NCBI GenBank assembly: GCA_002898675.1
Contig: BEHW01000045.1
Span: forward strand, 1-16,702
Direction of reading: 5' to 3'
Length of the DNA stretch: 16,702 bases
From: a bacterium HR20
Lineage (GTDB): Bacteria; Bacteroidota; Ignavibacteria; Kapaibacteriales; NICIL-2
Shown: positions 1 to 8,253 of the stretch, piece after piece
How the letters are laid out: every line of letters begins with the position of its first letter
How positions within the stretch are numbered: the first letter of the stretch is position 1
Position numbers and translations under genes: made by a program
The notes under the pieces: model-generated
What the model saw: the letters and a program-made list of their open reading frames with translations, nothing else
Database searches by the model: none
What the model was told of the DNA's origin: nothing

Positions 1-12
1 ACGGGAAAGTGC

Positions 13-705
13 TCAGCGGCTGAGTATTTGCCGTACAGAGCGGCGAGCAGCAGCACGATCGAGATCGGCTTTGGTGACGACGACGATATCGGCGTACTCC
101 ATGACACCACGCTTGAGCGCCTGGATGTCGTCCCCTGCATTGGGAAGTGTTGCCAGAATAACCAGATCAACAGCATCAGCGATTGCGGTATCAGCTTGCC
201 CCGCGCCGACAGTTTCCACGACGACGACGTCGTAACCAGCAGCTTCACAAGTGATGATGCGCTCGCGCACGTGGCTATCGAGTGCATCCCCACGACCGCG
301 ATTGGAGCTTGGGCGAATGAATGCATTTGGATGATTCGCAAGCGCAGTCATCCGAAGCTTATCGCCGAGAATACTGCCACCACTCGATGGGGCAGCCGGA
401 TCGGTTGCCAGGACAGCAACGCGATGGCCATTGCTTGCTACGTGGAGTCCCAGCGCTTCGATGAGTGTGCTCTTTCCAGCCCCTGCAGCGCCAGTGATGC
501 CAATACGCATTGTCGGTGCAGACGGAATCGCAAGCATGCTCAGCAGCGCATGCTGCCGCGGCTTATCTGAGAGACGCGTGCTTTCGAGTAAACTCAGCGC
601 TTTTGCCAATGCTCTTCGCTCGCCACGGCGGACTCGCTCAGCCAGGACTGCGAGGTCCTCGTAGTCGGTTACGCCCGGCGGTTGGTTAGTGCGAAGCTGC
701 TGCAT
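13..705 (-). CDS. meaB: MeaB/ArgK-family GTPase chaperone of methylmalonyl-CoA mutase, C-terminally short
   Basis: This G3E-type P-loop GTPase protects and reloads B12-dependent methylmalonyl-CoA mutase. Visible motifs in 230 aa: Walker A GAAGAGKST (72-80), the family block ATDPAAPSSGGSILGDK (100-116), FIRPSSNRG (129-137), the switch-like ETVGAGQ (164-170), and LPNAGDDIQALKRG (187-200). The base-recognition motif reads TKAD (211-214) where the family normally has NKAD. The start ATG at 703-705 was chosen because family similarity begins shortly after it; the open frame continues upstream, but only as antisense-like sequence inside mutB. It overlaps the 3' end of mutB by 20 nt, so the two are probably translated together. 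Family members are usually about 310-330 aa. Here a TGA at 13-15 removes the C-terminal helical/dimerisation part. This may be a real truncation, a nonsense mutation or a sequencing error; only 12 bases remain beyond it. Family identity is near certain, intactness is not. Confidence 0.88.
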   Translation of the reverse strand: MQQLRTNQPPGVTDYEDLAVLAERVRRGERRALAKALSLLESTRLSDKPRQHALLSMLAIPSAPTMRIGITGAAGAGKSTLIEALGLHVASNGHRVAVLATDPAAPSSGGSILGDKLRMTALANHPNAFIRPSSNRGRGDALDSHVRERIITCEAAGYDVVVVETVGAGQADTAIADAVDLVILATLPNAGDDIQALKRGVMEYADIVVVTKADLDRAAARRSVRQILSR

Positions 706-2860
706 TCTCGACGTTCCAGTGATGTTCCAGCAAGTCCAGCACTGCTTCTGCCGCATCCAAGACCGGTGTTCCAGGGCCGAAGATCGCGTGGACCCCAGCG
801 CGGTGAAGGTCGTCGTAATCTTTCGGTGGAATGATTCCTCCCGCGACGACGAGGATGTCGCCTGCTCCTTCGGCGCGAAGACGCTCGATGAGTTCAGGGA
901 TGAGCGCTTTGTGTGCGCCTGCCTGCGAGGAGATACCGACGACGTGGACGTCGTTTTCGATCGCTTGTCGTGCAACCTCTTCCGGGGTTTGGAAGAGCGG
1001 GCCGAGATCTACATCGAAGCCGAGATCGGCAAAACCACTGGCGATCACCTTCAACCCGCGATCGTGGCCATCTTGCCCGAGCTTAGCCACGAGGATGCGA
1101 GGGCGGCGACCGGTCGCTTCCTCAAAGCGGCGAACGCGCTGGCAGAGCGCCTCGAACGATGCATCGCCGTGATACGACGCGCTGTAAATACCCGTAATCG
1201 CGGTGGATACTGTTTGGTACCGACCGAATACATTCGCAAGTGCCTGGCTAATCTCGCCAACTGTAGCACGAACCCGCGCTGCTTCGATGGCGTAGGTCAG
1301 AAGGTTTTCTTTGTCATTGCGGGCTGCTTGCTCTAAGCGTTCCAGTGCAGCAGCGACAGCATTGGCATCGCGGGTAGCTTTCACACGCTCCAGGCGAGCT
1401 ATCTGCTGGGCACGGACTTTGGTGTTATCCACCTCCAGAATCTCGACTGGTGGCTCACTTGGTGGGCGATACTTATTGACGCCGACGATGACTTCCTCAC
1501 CGCGGTCAATTGCAGCTTGGCGTCGGGCGGCAGCTTCTTCGATGAGCGCCTTTGCGTAGCCACTTGCTATCGCTGCGACCATTCCACCTTGCGATTCGAT
1601 CTCCTCGATGAGGGCGCGAGCGTGGCGAGCAAGCGATGCTGTCAGTGATTCGACGTAGTACGATCCGCCGAGCGGATCAACGACGCGGCAGATGTTCGTT
1701 TCTTCAGCCAGGATGAGCTGCGTATTGCGGGCGATTCGCGCAGAGAACTCTGATGGCAACGCGAGCGCTTCGTCGAACGAGTTGGTGTGGAGCGACTGCG
1801 TCCCGCCAAGCACAGCTGCCAGTGCTTCAATTGTAGTGCGAATGATGTTGTTGTATGGGTCTTGTGCGGTCAGAGACCATCCCGATGTTTGGCAGTGCGT
1901 GCGGAGCATCATCGAAGCGGCATTCGATGGGGAAAAGCGTTCCTTCATGAGCTGTGCCCACAGCAACCGTGCTGCACGCAGCTTGGCAATTTCCATGAAA
2001 AAGTTCAACCCAATGCCGAAGAAGAACGATAGCCGCGGCGCGAACTGGTCAACATCGAGCCCACGGGAAATTGCCGCGCGCACGTACTCAAGACCGTCGG
2101 CCAGTGTGAAGGCAAGTTCTTGAACAGCCGTTGCGCCTGCTTCGTGCATGTGGTAGCCGCTGATGCTGATGCTGTTGAAGCGCGGCATGTGTTGGCTGGT
2201 ATAGGCGATGATATCCGCGACAATCCGCATGGACGGCTCGGGCGGGTAGATGTACGTGTTCCGCACGAGGAACTCTTTGAGGATGTCGTTTTGGATCGTC
2301 CCACTCAGTGCAGCTTGCTCGACGCCTTGCTCTTCAGCGGCAACGATGAACATTGCCATGATGGGGAGCACTGCTCCGTTCATCGTCATTGAGACCGAGA
2401 CTTTCCCCAAGTCAATACCGTCGAAGAGAATCTTCATGTCTTCGACCGTGTCGATCGCAACACCAGCCTTGCCGACATCACCGACGACGCGTGGATTATC
2501 GCTGTCGTAGCCACGGTGCGTTGCCAGGTCGAACGCAATTGAGAGCCCGGTCTGACCTTGCGCGAGCGCTTGCCTGTAGAAGGCGTTCGATTCCTCGGCG
2601 GTCGAAAATCCTGCATATTGCCGAATCGTCCAGGGGCGGTTGGCGTACATCGTTGCATACGGGCCGCGTACGAACGGGAAAAGCCCTGGCATGGTTCGGT
2701 GATGATCAAGCGATTCTAGATCAGCTTCTGTGTAGAGAGGTTCAACGACGATTCCTTCTGGTGAGGTCCATCGGAGCGATTCCAACGGGCGGCCTTTGAG
2801 CTCGCGTTCTGCTTGCTCTCTCCAGCGCGTGTAAAGCTCGTCGTGTTGAGCGTCTGCCAT
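686..2860 (-). CDS. mutB: Methylmalonyl-CoA mutase, large/catalytic chain (adenosylcobalamin-dependent)
   Basis: It interconverts (R)-methylmalonyl-CoA and succinyl-CoA in the cytoplasm by a B12 radical mechanism, the last step of propionyl-CoA assimilation. The 724-aa length fits the catalytic chain. The N-terminal TIM barrel carries RPWTIRQYAGFSTAEESN (75-92), SMTMNGA (157-163), QNDILKEFLVRNTYIYPPEPS (190-210) and ISGYHMHEAGA (233-243). Y82, R200 and H237 sit at a constant offset of 7 from Tyr89, Arg207 and His244 of the Propionibacterium enzyme, which supports a true methylmalonyl-CoA mutase over ethylmalonyl- or isobutyryl-CoA mutases. The C-terminal cobalamin domain has DGHDRG (597-602, DxHxxG), SSQ (644-646) and VVAGGIIP (671-678). 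The ATG at 2860 was preferred; an in-frame ATG at 2980 adds 40 residues unlike the family and would use up the divergent promoter region. It is followed by meaB (20-nt overlap). No small subunit gene is adjacent. Confidence 0.97.
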   Translation of the reverse strand: MADAQHDELYTRWREQAERELKGRPLESLRWTSPEGIVVEPLYTEADLESLDHHRTMPGLFPFVRGPYATMYANRPWTIRQYAGFSTAEESNAFYRQALAQGQTGLSIAFDLATHRGYDSDNPRVVGDVGKAGVAIDTVEDMKILFDGIDLGKVSVSMTMNGAVLPIMAMFIVAAEEQGVEQAALSGTIQNDILKEFLVRNTYIYPPEPSMRIVADIIAYTSQHMPRFNSISISGYHMHEAGATAVQELAFTLADGLEYVRAAISRGLDVDQFAPRLSFFFGIGLNFFMEIAKLRAARLLWAQLMKERFSPSNAASMMLRTHCQTSGWSLTAQDPYNNIIRTTIEALAAVLGGTQSLHTNSFDEALALPSEFSARIARNTQLILAEETNICRVVDPLGGSYYVESLTASLARHARALIEEIESQGGMVAAIASGYAKALIEEAAARRQAAIDRGEEVIVGVNKYRPPSEPPVEILEVDNTKVRAQQIARLERVKATRDANAVAAALERLEQAARNDKENLLTYAIEAARVRATVGEISQALANVFGRYQTVSTAITGIYSASYHGDASFEALCQRVRRFEEATGRRPRILVAKLGQDGHDRGLKVIASGFADLGFDVDLGPLFQTPEEVARQAIENDVHVVGISSQAGAHKALIPELIERLRAEGAGDILVVAGGIIPPKDYDDLHRAGVHAIFGPGTPVLDAAEAVLDLLEHHWNVENAAASH

Positions 2861-2997
2861 GGCAGCATGCAATTGGTGAACGTCTGGAACTGATGTGCAC
2901 GTATGCCAAGGGAATCCTGGCAGCGAAGTTACTTCGTGCTTGGTTGACGAAGTTCTCAGGCGTAAATTTCGATGAAACAACCACTGGGTAAAACCGA
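2861..2997. promoter_or_regulatory. Divergent intergenic region with a 13-bp palindrome
   Basis: This 137-bp gap separates the divergent mutB and acyl-CoA synthetase starts and must hold both promoters. It contains a perfect palindrome CGAAGT-T-ACTTCG (2924-2936), and a further direct copy of CGAAGTT at 2948-2954. The second copy overlaps a -35-like TTGACG (2944-2949). Downstream, TAAATTTC (2963-2970) matches the Bacteroidota -7 box TAnnTTTG at all but the last base and would give a leader of roughly 20 nt before ATG 2998. On the other strand the palindrome itself reads TAACTTCG, also one base off that box. A regulator binding the CGAAGT half-sites could control both directions. The repeats are seen directly; the promoter and operator roles are inferred. 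Confidence 0.35.
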
Positions 2998-4833
2998 ATG
3001 CAAACTATCGGTGAACTTTTCGACGAAATCACTCGGCGCTACATGGGTAGTGGCCGCCCTGCATACATGCGTAAGGAGCAAGGAAGCTACGTGGGCATTG
3101 GATACGATCGGCTCCGTGCCGATGTGGTCGCATATGCACTTGCGCTTGAGGAATTGGGCCTGGAAGCCGGAGACCGCGTTGGATTACTTTCGGAGAACCG
3201 TTACGAGTGGGTCATCACCGATTTTGCCGTTCTCCTGGCTGGAGGGGTAGATGTTCCGATGTTCCCATCGCTAGTCGAACCACAGATTGCGTACATCCTG
3301 AATCATTCGCAATCGGTGTTCTGTGCAGTCTCAAGTAGCTACCAATTCCGCAAGCTCCTCAATATTGCCGACCGTCTCGAAACACTCGAAGGGGTTATCG
3401 TCTTCGACGATGTCCCAGGACTTCCTGATCGTCTCGGCGAGCGCATCAGGGTGTATCGCCTCAGTGATATGCTCGCACGTGGTTCCGAGCTGCAACGTAC
3501 TGTGGATGTTCATGGAACAATTCGGCGGCTTCTTGAGCGCACTCGTGGAGATGACCTTTGCACGATTATCTACACCAGCGGAACAACTGGAACTCCAAAG
3601 GGAGTGATGCTAACACACCGAAACATCCTCTCGAACGTAGAAGCTGCCCGCAGCGTCATTGCCGTTGACGAGCGCGATGTGTTTCTCTCCTACCTGCCGA
3701 TGTGCCATTCCTACGAACGCACGACCGGATTCTACACCGCATTTGCCAGTGGCGGGACGACTGCGTTTGCTGAATCGATCGAAACGGTGCGCACAAACCT
3801 CCGCGAGGTTCGGCCGACTATCATGACAAGTGTACCTCAACTGTTCGAGCGGATACGAAATGGCATCTATGCTCAGATGGCGCAGCAGTCTCCGCTGCGT
3901 CGGAGCATCTTCGAGTGGGCGGTTACAATCGGATTGCGTCGGCTTCGTGAGCAAGAAGAACAGGGGCGAATCTCAGCCGCCACTGCGTTTGGCTACCGTC
4001 TTGCAGAGAGGTTCGTATTTCGAAAAATTCAATTGGCAGTCGGTGGGCGGCTACGGTTTTTCGTTTCTGGGGGAGGCCCGCTCGCACCCGAGATCGGGCG
4101 CTTTTTCTGGGCGATTGGCCTTCCAATCTTGGAGGGATACGGCTTGACGGAGGCATCGCCAGTCCTGACAGTCAATCGGCTCGACGACAATGAGTTCGGC
4201 ACGGTAGGCAAGCCACTGCCGGGGGTAGAAATTCGGATTGATGATTCGGGCGAGATTCTTGCGCGTGGGCCGAACATCATGCGTGGCTACTGGCGAAACC
4301 CCGAGGAAACGCGTGTAGCGATTGATGCCGATGGATGGCTACATACCGGTGACGTTGGCCGTTGGAGCCAGCGCGGCAATCTCATGATCACCGATCGCAT
4401 CAAAAATCTCATCGTCACCAGTGGAGGGAAGAACGTCGCACCGCAGGTTGTTGAACGTGCACTCAAGCAATGGGATGTAGTTGCGCAAGTTGTCGTCATC
4501 GGCGACGGCCGTCCATTTTGCACTGCGCTGATCGTCCCCAACGAAGAAGCGCTCCGTGCGTTTCTCCGCGCACAGGGAATTGATGCCAGCGCGCAGCTCA
4601 GCGAACTGTGCACAGACTCACGTGTGCTCGGTGCCGTGATGCGAGAGCTTGAGCACTACCAGCGTGACCTTGCAAAGTATGAGCGTGTGCGCCGAATTGC
4701 GATGGTTGCCGAGCCGTTCACCGTCGAGAATGGTCTGTTGACGCCTACGCTCAAGGTCAAGCGCAAGGAGGTGATTGCGCGGTTTTCTGACCAAATCGAG
4801 CGCCTCTACTCGGATCCATCCGTGAGCAGCTAA
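2998..4833 (+). CDS. Long-chain acyl-CoA synthetase (AMP-forming, ANL superfamily)
   Basis: It activates a carboxylic acid to its CoA thioester using ATP, through an acyl-adenylate. The 611 aa carry the full ANL motif set: P-loop YTSGTTGTPKG (192-202), YLPMCHSYER (232-241, the usual LPxxH motif), EGYGLTEASPV (379-389), GWLHTGDVG (446-454; D452 contacts the ribose), DRIKNLIVTSGGKNVAP (466-482) and the C-terminal LTPTLKVKR (581-589), whose K586 is the likely adenylation lysine. The segment between the LPxxH and YGLTE motifs resembles the FadD15-like long-chain group more than acetyl- or propionyl-CoA synthetases, so a long or medium-chain substrate is expected; the exact chain length cannot be read. 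It is divergent to mutB and 87 bp upstream of the carboxyltransferase gene, probably the same transcription unit or regulon. The ATG at 2998 fits the family N-terminus. Confidence 0.95.
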   Translation: MQTIGELFDEITRRYMGSGRPAYMRKEQGSYVGIGYDRLRADVVAYALALEELGLEAGDRVGLLSENRYEWVITDFAVLLAGGVDVPMFPSLVEPQIAYILNHSQSVFCAVSSSYQFRKLLNIADRLETLEGVIVFDDVPGLPDRLGERIRVYRLSDMLARGSELQRTVDVHGTIRRLLERTRGDDLCTIIYTSGTTGTPKGVMLTHRNILSNVEAARSVIAVDERDVFLSYLPMCHSYERTTGFYTAFASGGTTAFAESIETVRTNLREVRPTIMTSVPQLFERIRNGIYAQMAQQSPLRRSIFEWAVTIGLRRLREQEEQGRISAATAFGYRLAERFVFRKIQLAVGGRLRFFVSGGGPLAPEIGRFFWAIGLPILEGYGLTEASPVLTVNRLDDNEFGTVGKPLPGVEIRIDDSGEILARGPNIMRGYWRNPEETRVAIDADGWLHTGDVGRWSQRGNLMITDRIKNLIVTSGGKNVAPQVVERALKQWDVVAQVVVIGDGRPFCTALIVPNEEALRAFLRAQGIDASAQLSELCTDSRVLGAVMRELEHYQRDLAKYERVRRIAMVAEPFTVENGLLTPTLKVKRKEVIARFSDQIERLYSDPSVSS

Positions 4834-4883
4834 CGAGCGCCGTGGGACTGTCTGGTTGGTCGGTTCGATGGTGGGATTGTCCA

Positions 4884-4891
4884 TAACTTTG
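4884..4891 (+). promoter_or_regulatory. Possible Bacteroidota-type -7 promoter box
   Basis: TAACTTTG matches the TAnnTTTG consensus of Bacteroidota primary-sigma promoters exactly. It lies 29 nt upstream of ATG 4921, so a transcript would have a leader of about 24 nt. No TTTG is present at the expected 19-21 bp upstream; the nearest TTG (4856-4858) is 25 nt away. An 8-mer with two free positions can occur by chance, so this is a candidate only. Confidence 0.3.
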
Positions 4892-4920
4892 CTCATCGAA
4901 CGGAACGATTGGCAAAGTCT

Positions 4921-6585
4921 ATGTCACAACGTATCGGATCGGAGATTCAGCACGACCTCGAGTACGAAGCCAACTACGACCACAACAAGAACCTTCATCG
5001 CATACTCGAAGCCATTGCAGCGCAAACCCGACTCGGCGGCGGCCCGAAAGCGATTGAGCGGCACAAAGCCAAAGGAAAGCTCACAGCGCGAGAGCGTATC
5101 GAAGCGTTACTCGATCCGGGCACAGAGCCTCTCGAAATTGGCTTGTATGCTGCCCATGGAATGTACGAACGTGAAGGTGGTGCGCCGAGCGGAGGCGTTG
5201 TAGTGGTGATTGGGCAAGTGTCGGGGCGCGATTGCATCATCGTTGCCAACGATGCAACAGTCAAAGCGGGGGCGTGGTTTCCTCTGACCGCCAAGAAAAA
5301 TCTCCGCGCACAGGAAATCGCGATCGAAAATCGGGTTCCGATCATTTACTTGGTTGATAGCGCTGGTGTTTATTTGCCGATGCAGGACGAGGTCTTTCCT
5401 GATAAGGAGCACTTCGGGCGTCAGTTTCGCAACAATGCGATTCTTTCCTCGCTCGGCGTCCCGCAGATTGCAGCGATCATGGGACCGTGTGTGGCAGGAG
5501 GGGCATATCTACCGCTGATGAGCGATGAAGCAATCATCGTGGACAAAACAGGATACGTCTTCTTGGCTGGACCAGCGCTCGTGGAAGCAGCAATAGGCGA
5601 AAAAGCCGATATCGAGCAGCTCGGGGGCGCTACAATGCACTCGACCATCAGCGGTGTGGCTGACTACAAGGTGGCCAGCGACCAGGAAGCAATCGCACTC
5701 ATTCGATCGCTCGTTGCAAAGTTTTCGCCGACGAAAGGCCGCAAGCCTGTATTCGATCGCGTCGAGCCGGTTCCGCCAGCCTTCGATCCTGAGGAACTGT
5801 GGGGAATCATTCCGCGAGACCGCGCCCGGCCGTATGACACATACCAGCTCCTGGCCCGCATCCTCGATGGTTCAGAGTTCGATGAGTACAAGGCAGGCTA
5901 CGGAAAAACAATCATTTGTGGGTACGGGCGCATCGAAGGTTGGGCGGTTGGGATTGTGGCAAACAACCGGCAAATCGTCCGCACTGGGAAGGGTGAGATG
6001 CAGGTGGGTGGAGTCATCTATTCCGACAGTGCTGATAAAGCAGCGCGCTTTATCATGAACTGCAACCAACGGGGAATTCCGCTGGTGTTTCTCCAGGATG
6101 TGACGGGGTTCATGGTTGGCACGCGTGCTGAGCAAGGTGGTATCATCAAGGATGGAGCAAAGATGGTCAATGCAGTTGCCAACTCGGTAGTGCCGAAGTT
6201 CACCGTCATCATCGGCAACAGCTTTGGCGCAGGGAACTACGCAATGTGTGGAAAGGCATATGACCCGCGGCTCATCGTCGCGCTCCCGACGGCGCAAATC
6301 GCAGTGATGGGTGGACAGCAAGCATCGCAAACACTGCTCTCGATTCGCCTTGCTGGCCTTGAGCGTGAAGGGAAACAGCTCCGTACTCAAGAGCAGGAGA
6401 AGCTCCTGGCCGAGATCCAGGAGCGCTACACAGCGCAGATGTCGCCGTTGTATGCTGCGGCGCGATTGTGGGTAGATGGCATCATCGCCCCGACAGAAAT
6501 TCGGCGCGTCATCGCAACAGGTATTGCACTTGCAAGCCATAACGCGGATATCCCTCGCTGGAGTGTCGGCGTGCTCCAGACGTAG
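4921..6585 (+). CDS. Acyl-CoA carboxylase, carboxyltransferase (beta) subunit, methylcrotonyl-CoA carboxylase-like
   Basis: It moves the carboxyl group from carboxybiotin to an acyl-CoA. The 554-aa length fits the family. The N-terminal half has GKLTARERIEALLDPG, IVANDATVKAG, AKKNLRAQEIAIEN, YLVDSAGVYLPMQDEVFPD and the oxyanion-hole stretch MGPCVAGGAYLPLMSDE. The C-terminal half has FLQDVTGFMVG, the second oxyanion loop NSFGAGNYAMCG and the late motif AVMGGQQAS. The run LRAQEIA-EN-LVDS-LP-Q-EVFPD is typical of the MCC/geranyl-CoA beta subunits rather than classic propionyl-CoA carboxylase. Leucine breakdown, geranyl-CoA or a broad acyl-CoA role are all possible; the mutase next door argues for a propionyl-CoA role, and sequence alone does not settle it. 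ATG 4921 was chosen; a TTG at 4909 would add four residues. No biotin carboxylase or biotin carrier gene is in the window. Confidence 0.93.
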   Translation: MSQRIGSEIQHDLEYEANYDHNKNLHRILEAIAAQTRLGGGPKAIERHKAKGKLTARERIEALLDPGTEPLEIGLYAAHGMYEREGGAPSGGVVVVIGQVSGRDCIIVANDATVKAGAWFPLTAKKNLRAQEIAIENRVPIIYLVDSAGVYLPMQDEVFPDKEHFGRQFRNNAILSSLGVPQIAAIMGPCVAGGAYLPLMSDEAIIVDKTGYVFLAGPALVEAAIGEKADIEQLGGATMHSTISGVADYKVASDQEAIALIRSLVAKFSPTKGRKPVFDRVEPVPPAFDPEELWGIIPRDRARPYDTYQLLARILDGSEFDEYKAGYGKTIICGYGRIEGWAVGIVANNRQIVRTGKGEMQVGGVIYSDSADKAARFIMNCNQRGIPLVFLQDVTGFMVGTRAEQGGIIKDGAKMVNAVANSVVPKFTVIIGNSFGAGNYAMCGKAYDPRLIVALPTAQIAVMGGQQASQTLLSIRLAGLEREGKQLRTQEQEKLLAEIQERYTAQMSPLYAAARLWVDGIIAPTEIRRVIATGIALASHNADIPRWSVGVLQT

Positions 6586-6696
6586 AAAGACAACATGCGG
6601 AGTCGTCGTTCGTTTATCGGTAAAGTTCAACCTTACGCTTAGGTGGTGCCGTTGGCGGAATTGTGTCGCCGTTCCACTTTTTGGCTAGGCTAACTG

Positions 6697-8253
6697 ATGC
6701 ATCGGATTTTGTGGGTTGATGACGAAATTGAGCTGTTGGAGCCGCACGTTCAAATTCTTCGTAGCCGAGGTTACCATGTCGAGACAGCCACCAGCGGGGA
6801 AGACGCTCTTGCACTTGTCGAGCAGAAACAATTCGACCTGGTGTTCCTCGATGAAATGATGCTCGGCATGAGCGGCTTGGAGACACTCCAACTGCTCAAG
6901 CGACTCGATCCGTATCGTCCAGTGGTGATGGTGACAAAAAACGAGCAAGAATCGCTCATGGATGAGGCGATTGGTCGGAGCATTGATGATTATTTGACCA
7001 AGCCCATCAGTCCAAGCCAAGTACTGGCTGTCTGCAAGAAATACCTCGATGCGCGTCTTCTGCAACAGCAGCGCGTCACACGTGAGTACCTTCGAGATTT
7101 TGCGCAGTTGGAAGCAAGCATAGCACAAGCAGAACGGTGGGAAGAGTGGGTGGAAATTTACCGCGGACTTGTGCAGTGGAGCCTCGAACTCGACGTACAT
7201 CCTGACGTAGGCCTTGATCAAACGCTTGCCGAGCAGTGGCGCCAAGCCAATCGGCTCTTTGCGCGGTTCATCGAAGGTAACTATCCACGCTGGCTCACCG
7301 ATCGCCCCAAGGAGGGCAATCCACTTGTTTCGCCGCACATTGCCGATCGGTTCGTTCTTCCGCTGCTGCGACAGCAACGCCGTGTGGTATTTGTCGTCGT
7401 GGACTGCTTGCGGCTCGATCAATGGATGGTCATCGAGTCACTGGTGCGCCAGTACTACACAACGGAACTCCACCATTATTGCTCGATCCTTCCAACGGCG
7501 ACGATCTATGCTCGGAACGCTCTTTTTGCCGGACTCTTCCCAGCAGACATCGAACGATACTATCCTCAATGGGCACCAGAAGAAGGGGAAAGCGAGACAA
7601 GCCAGAATGCACATGAACCGGACCTTCTGCAAGAATTGCTCCGCCGCCGAGGCATCCAGCTGCAAGGGAAATTTGAGTACATCAAGATTTACGAGACTGA
7701 GTTTGGCAAGCGCATCGAAAGCGATGCCCAGCGGCTTGTCCAAAATGCGCTGACCGCAATTGTTGTCAGCGCACTCGACATCATGGCGCATTCGCGGAGC
7801 GATACAGCAATACTCAAAGAAATTGCGCCAGATGAAGCTGCCTATCGCTCGCTGACGTATTCGTGGTTCCAGCATTCGAGTCTGTGGGGGATTCTGCGTG
7901 CACTGGCATCGCACGATGTCACCGTAGTGCTGACGACCGATCATGGTGCTGTGCGATGCTTGCGGGCAGCACAGGTAGTCGGCGATCGCCAGACCTCGAC
8001 TTGTCTGCGGTACAAAATTGGCCGGAATGTGCGCGCGGATGCAAAGTCAACCATCACGATCACGGAGCTGGAGCGATACCGTTTGCCCCGCCATTCACCA
8101 GTTGAGAACCTTGTCCTCGCCAAGGAGGATTACTACCTGGTCTATCCAACCGATTTCCATCACTACGCCGCGAAATATCGCGACAGCTTCCAGCACGGCG
8201 GTATTTCTCTCGAAGAGATGATTTTGCCCATCGTAATTTTGAGTCCCAAATGA
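6697..8253 (+). CDS. porX: PorX-like response regulator with PglZ (alkaline phosphatase superfamily) domain
   Basis: This two-domain regulator has 518 aa. The receiver domain (1-115) has the acidic pair D8/D9, phospho-acceptor D52 (FLDEMM), T80 and K102-P103. A helical linker (about 120-225) leads to the PglZ domain: VVVDCLRLDQW (233-243; metal-ligand candidate D236), the PTAT segment (266-269) with a probable catalytic Thr, TTDHG (413-417) and QHGG (499-502). No DNA-binding domain is visible. In Bacteroidota, PorX pairs with the histidine kinase PorY and controls type IX secretion genes, and its PglZ domain is reported to be an oligonucleotide phosphodiesterase; applying this here is inference from architecture. 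The 111-bp gap before it (6586-6696) holds no convincing promoter or hairpin. The stop overlaps the tsaE start (ATGA). Confidence 0.93.
   Translation: MHRILWVDDEIELLEPHVQILRSRGYHVETATSGEDALALVEQKQFDLVFLDEMMLGMSGLETLQLLKRLDPYRPVVMVTKNEQESLMDEAIGRSIDDYLTKPISPSQVLAVCKKYLDARLLQQQRVTREYLRDFAQLEASIAQAERWEEWVEIYRGLVQWSLELDVHPDVGLDQTLAEQWRQANRLFARFIEGNYPRWLTDRPKEGNPLVSPHIADRFVLPLLRQQRRVVFVVVDCLRLDQWMVIESLVRQYYTTELHHYCSILPTATIYARNALFAGLFPADIERYYPQWAPEEGESETSQNAHEPDLLQELLRRRGIQLQGKFEYIKIYETEFGKRIESDAQRLVQNALTAIVVSALDIMAHSRSDTAILKEIAPDEAAYRSLTYSWFQHSSLWGILRALASHDVTVVLTTDHGAVRCLRAAQVVGDRQTSTCLRYKIGRNVRADAKSTITITELERYRLPRHSPVENLVLAKEDYYLVYPTDFHHYAAKYRDSFQHGGISLEEMILPIVILSPK

Noticed and set aside
1425..1433. 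DnaA-box-like TTATCCACC
   Set aside because: Single copy with one mismatch inside mutB coding sequence; no cluster of boxes was seen, so no origin is claimed despite the recF-gyrB context.
2861..2980. Upstream start for mutB at 2980 adding 40 residues
   Set aside because: The extra residues do not resemble the family N-terminus and would leave only 17 bp between divergent genes.
6586..6696. Terminator or promoter between the carboxyltransferase and porX
   Set aside because: Only a 4-bp GTAA/TTAC pairing and poorly spaced -35/-10-like words; not supportable.
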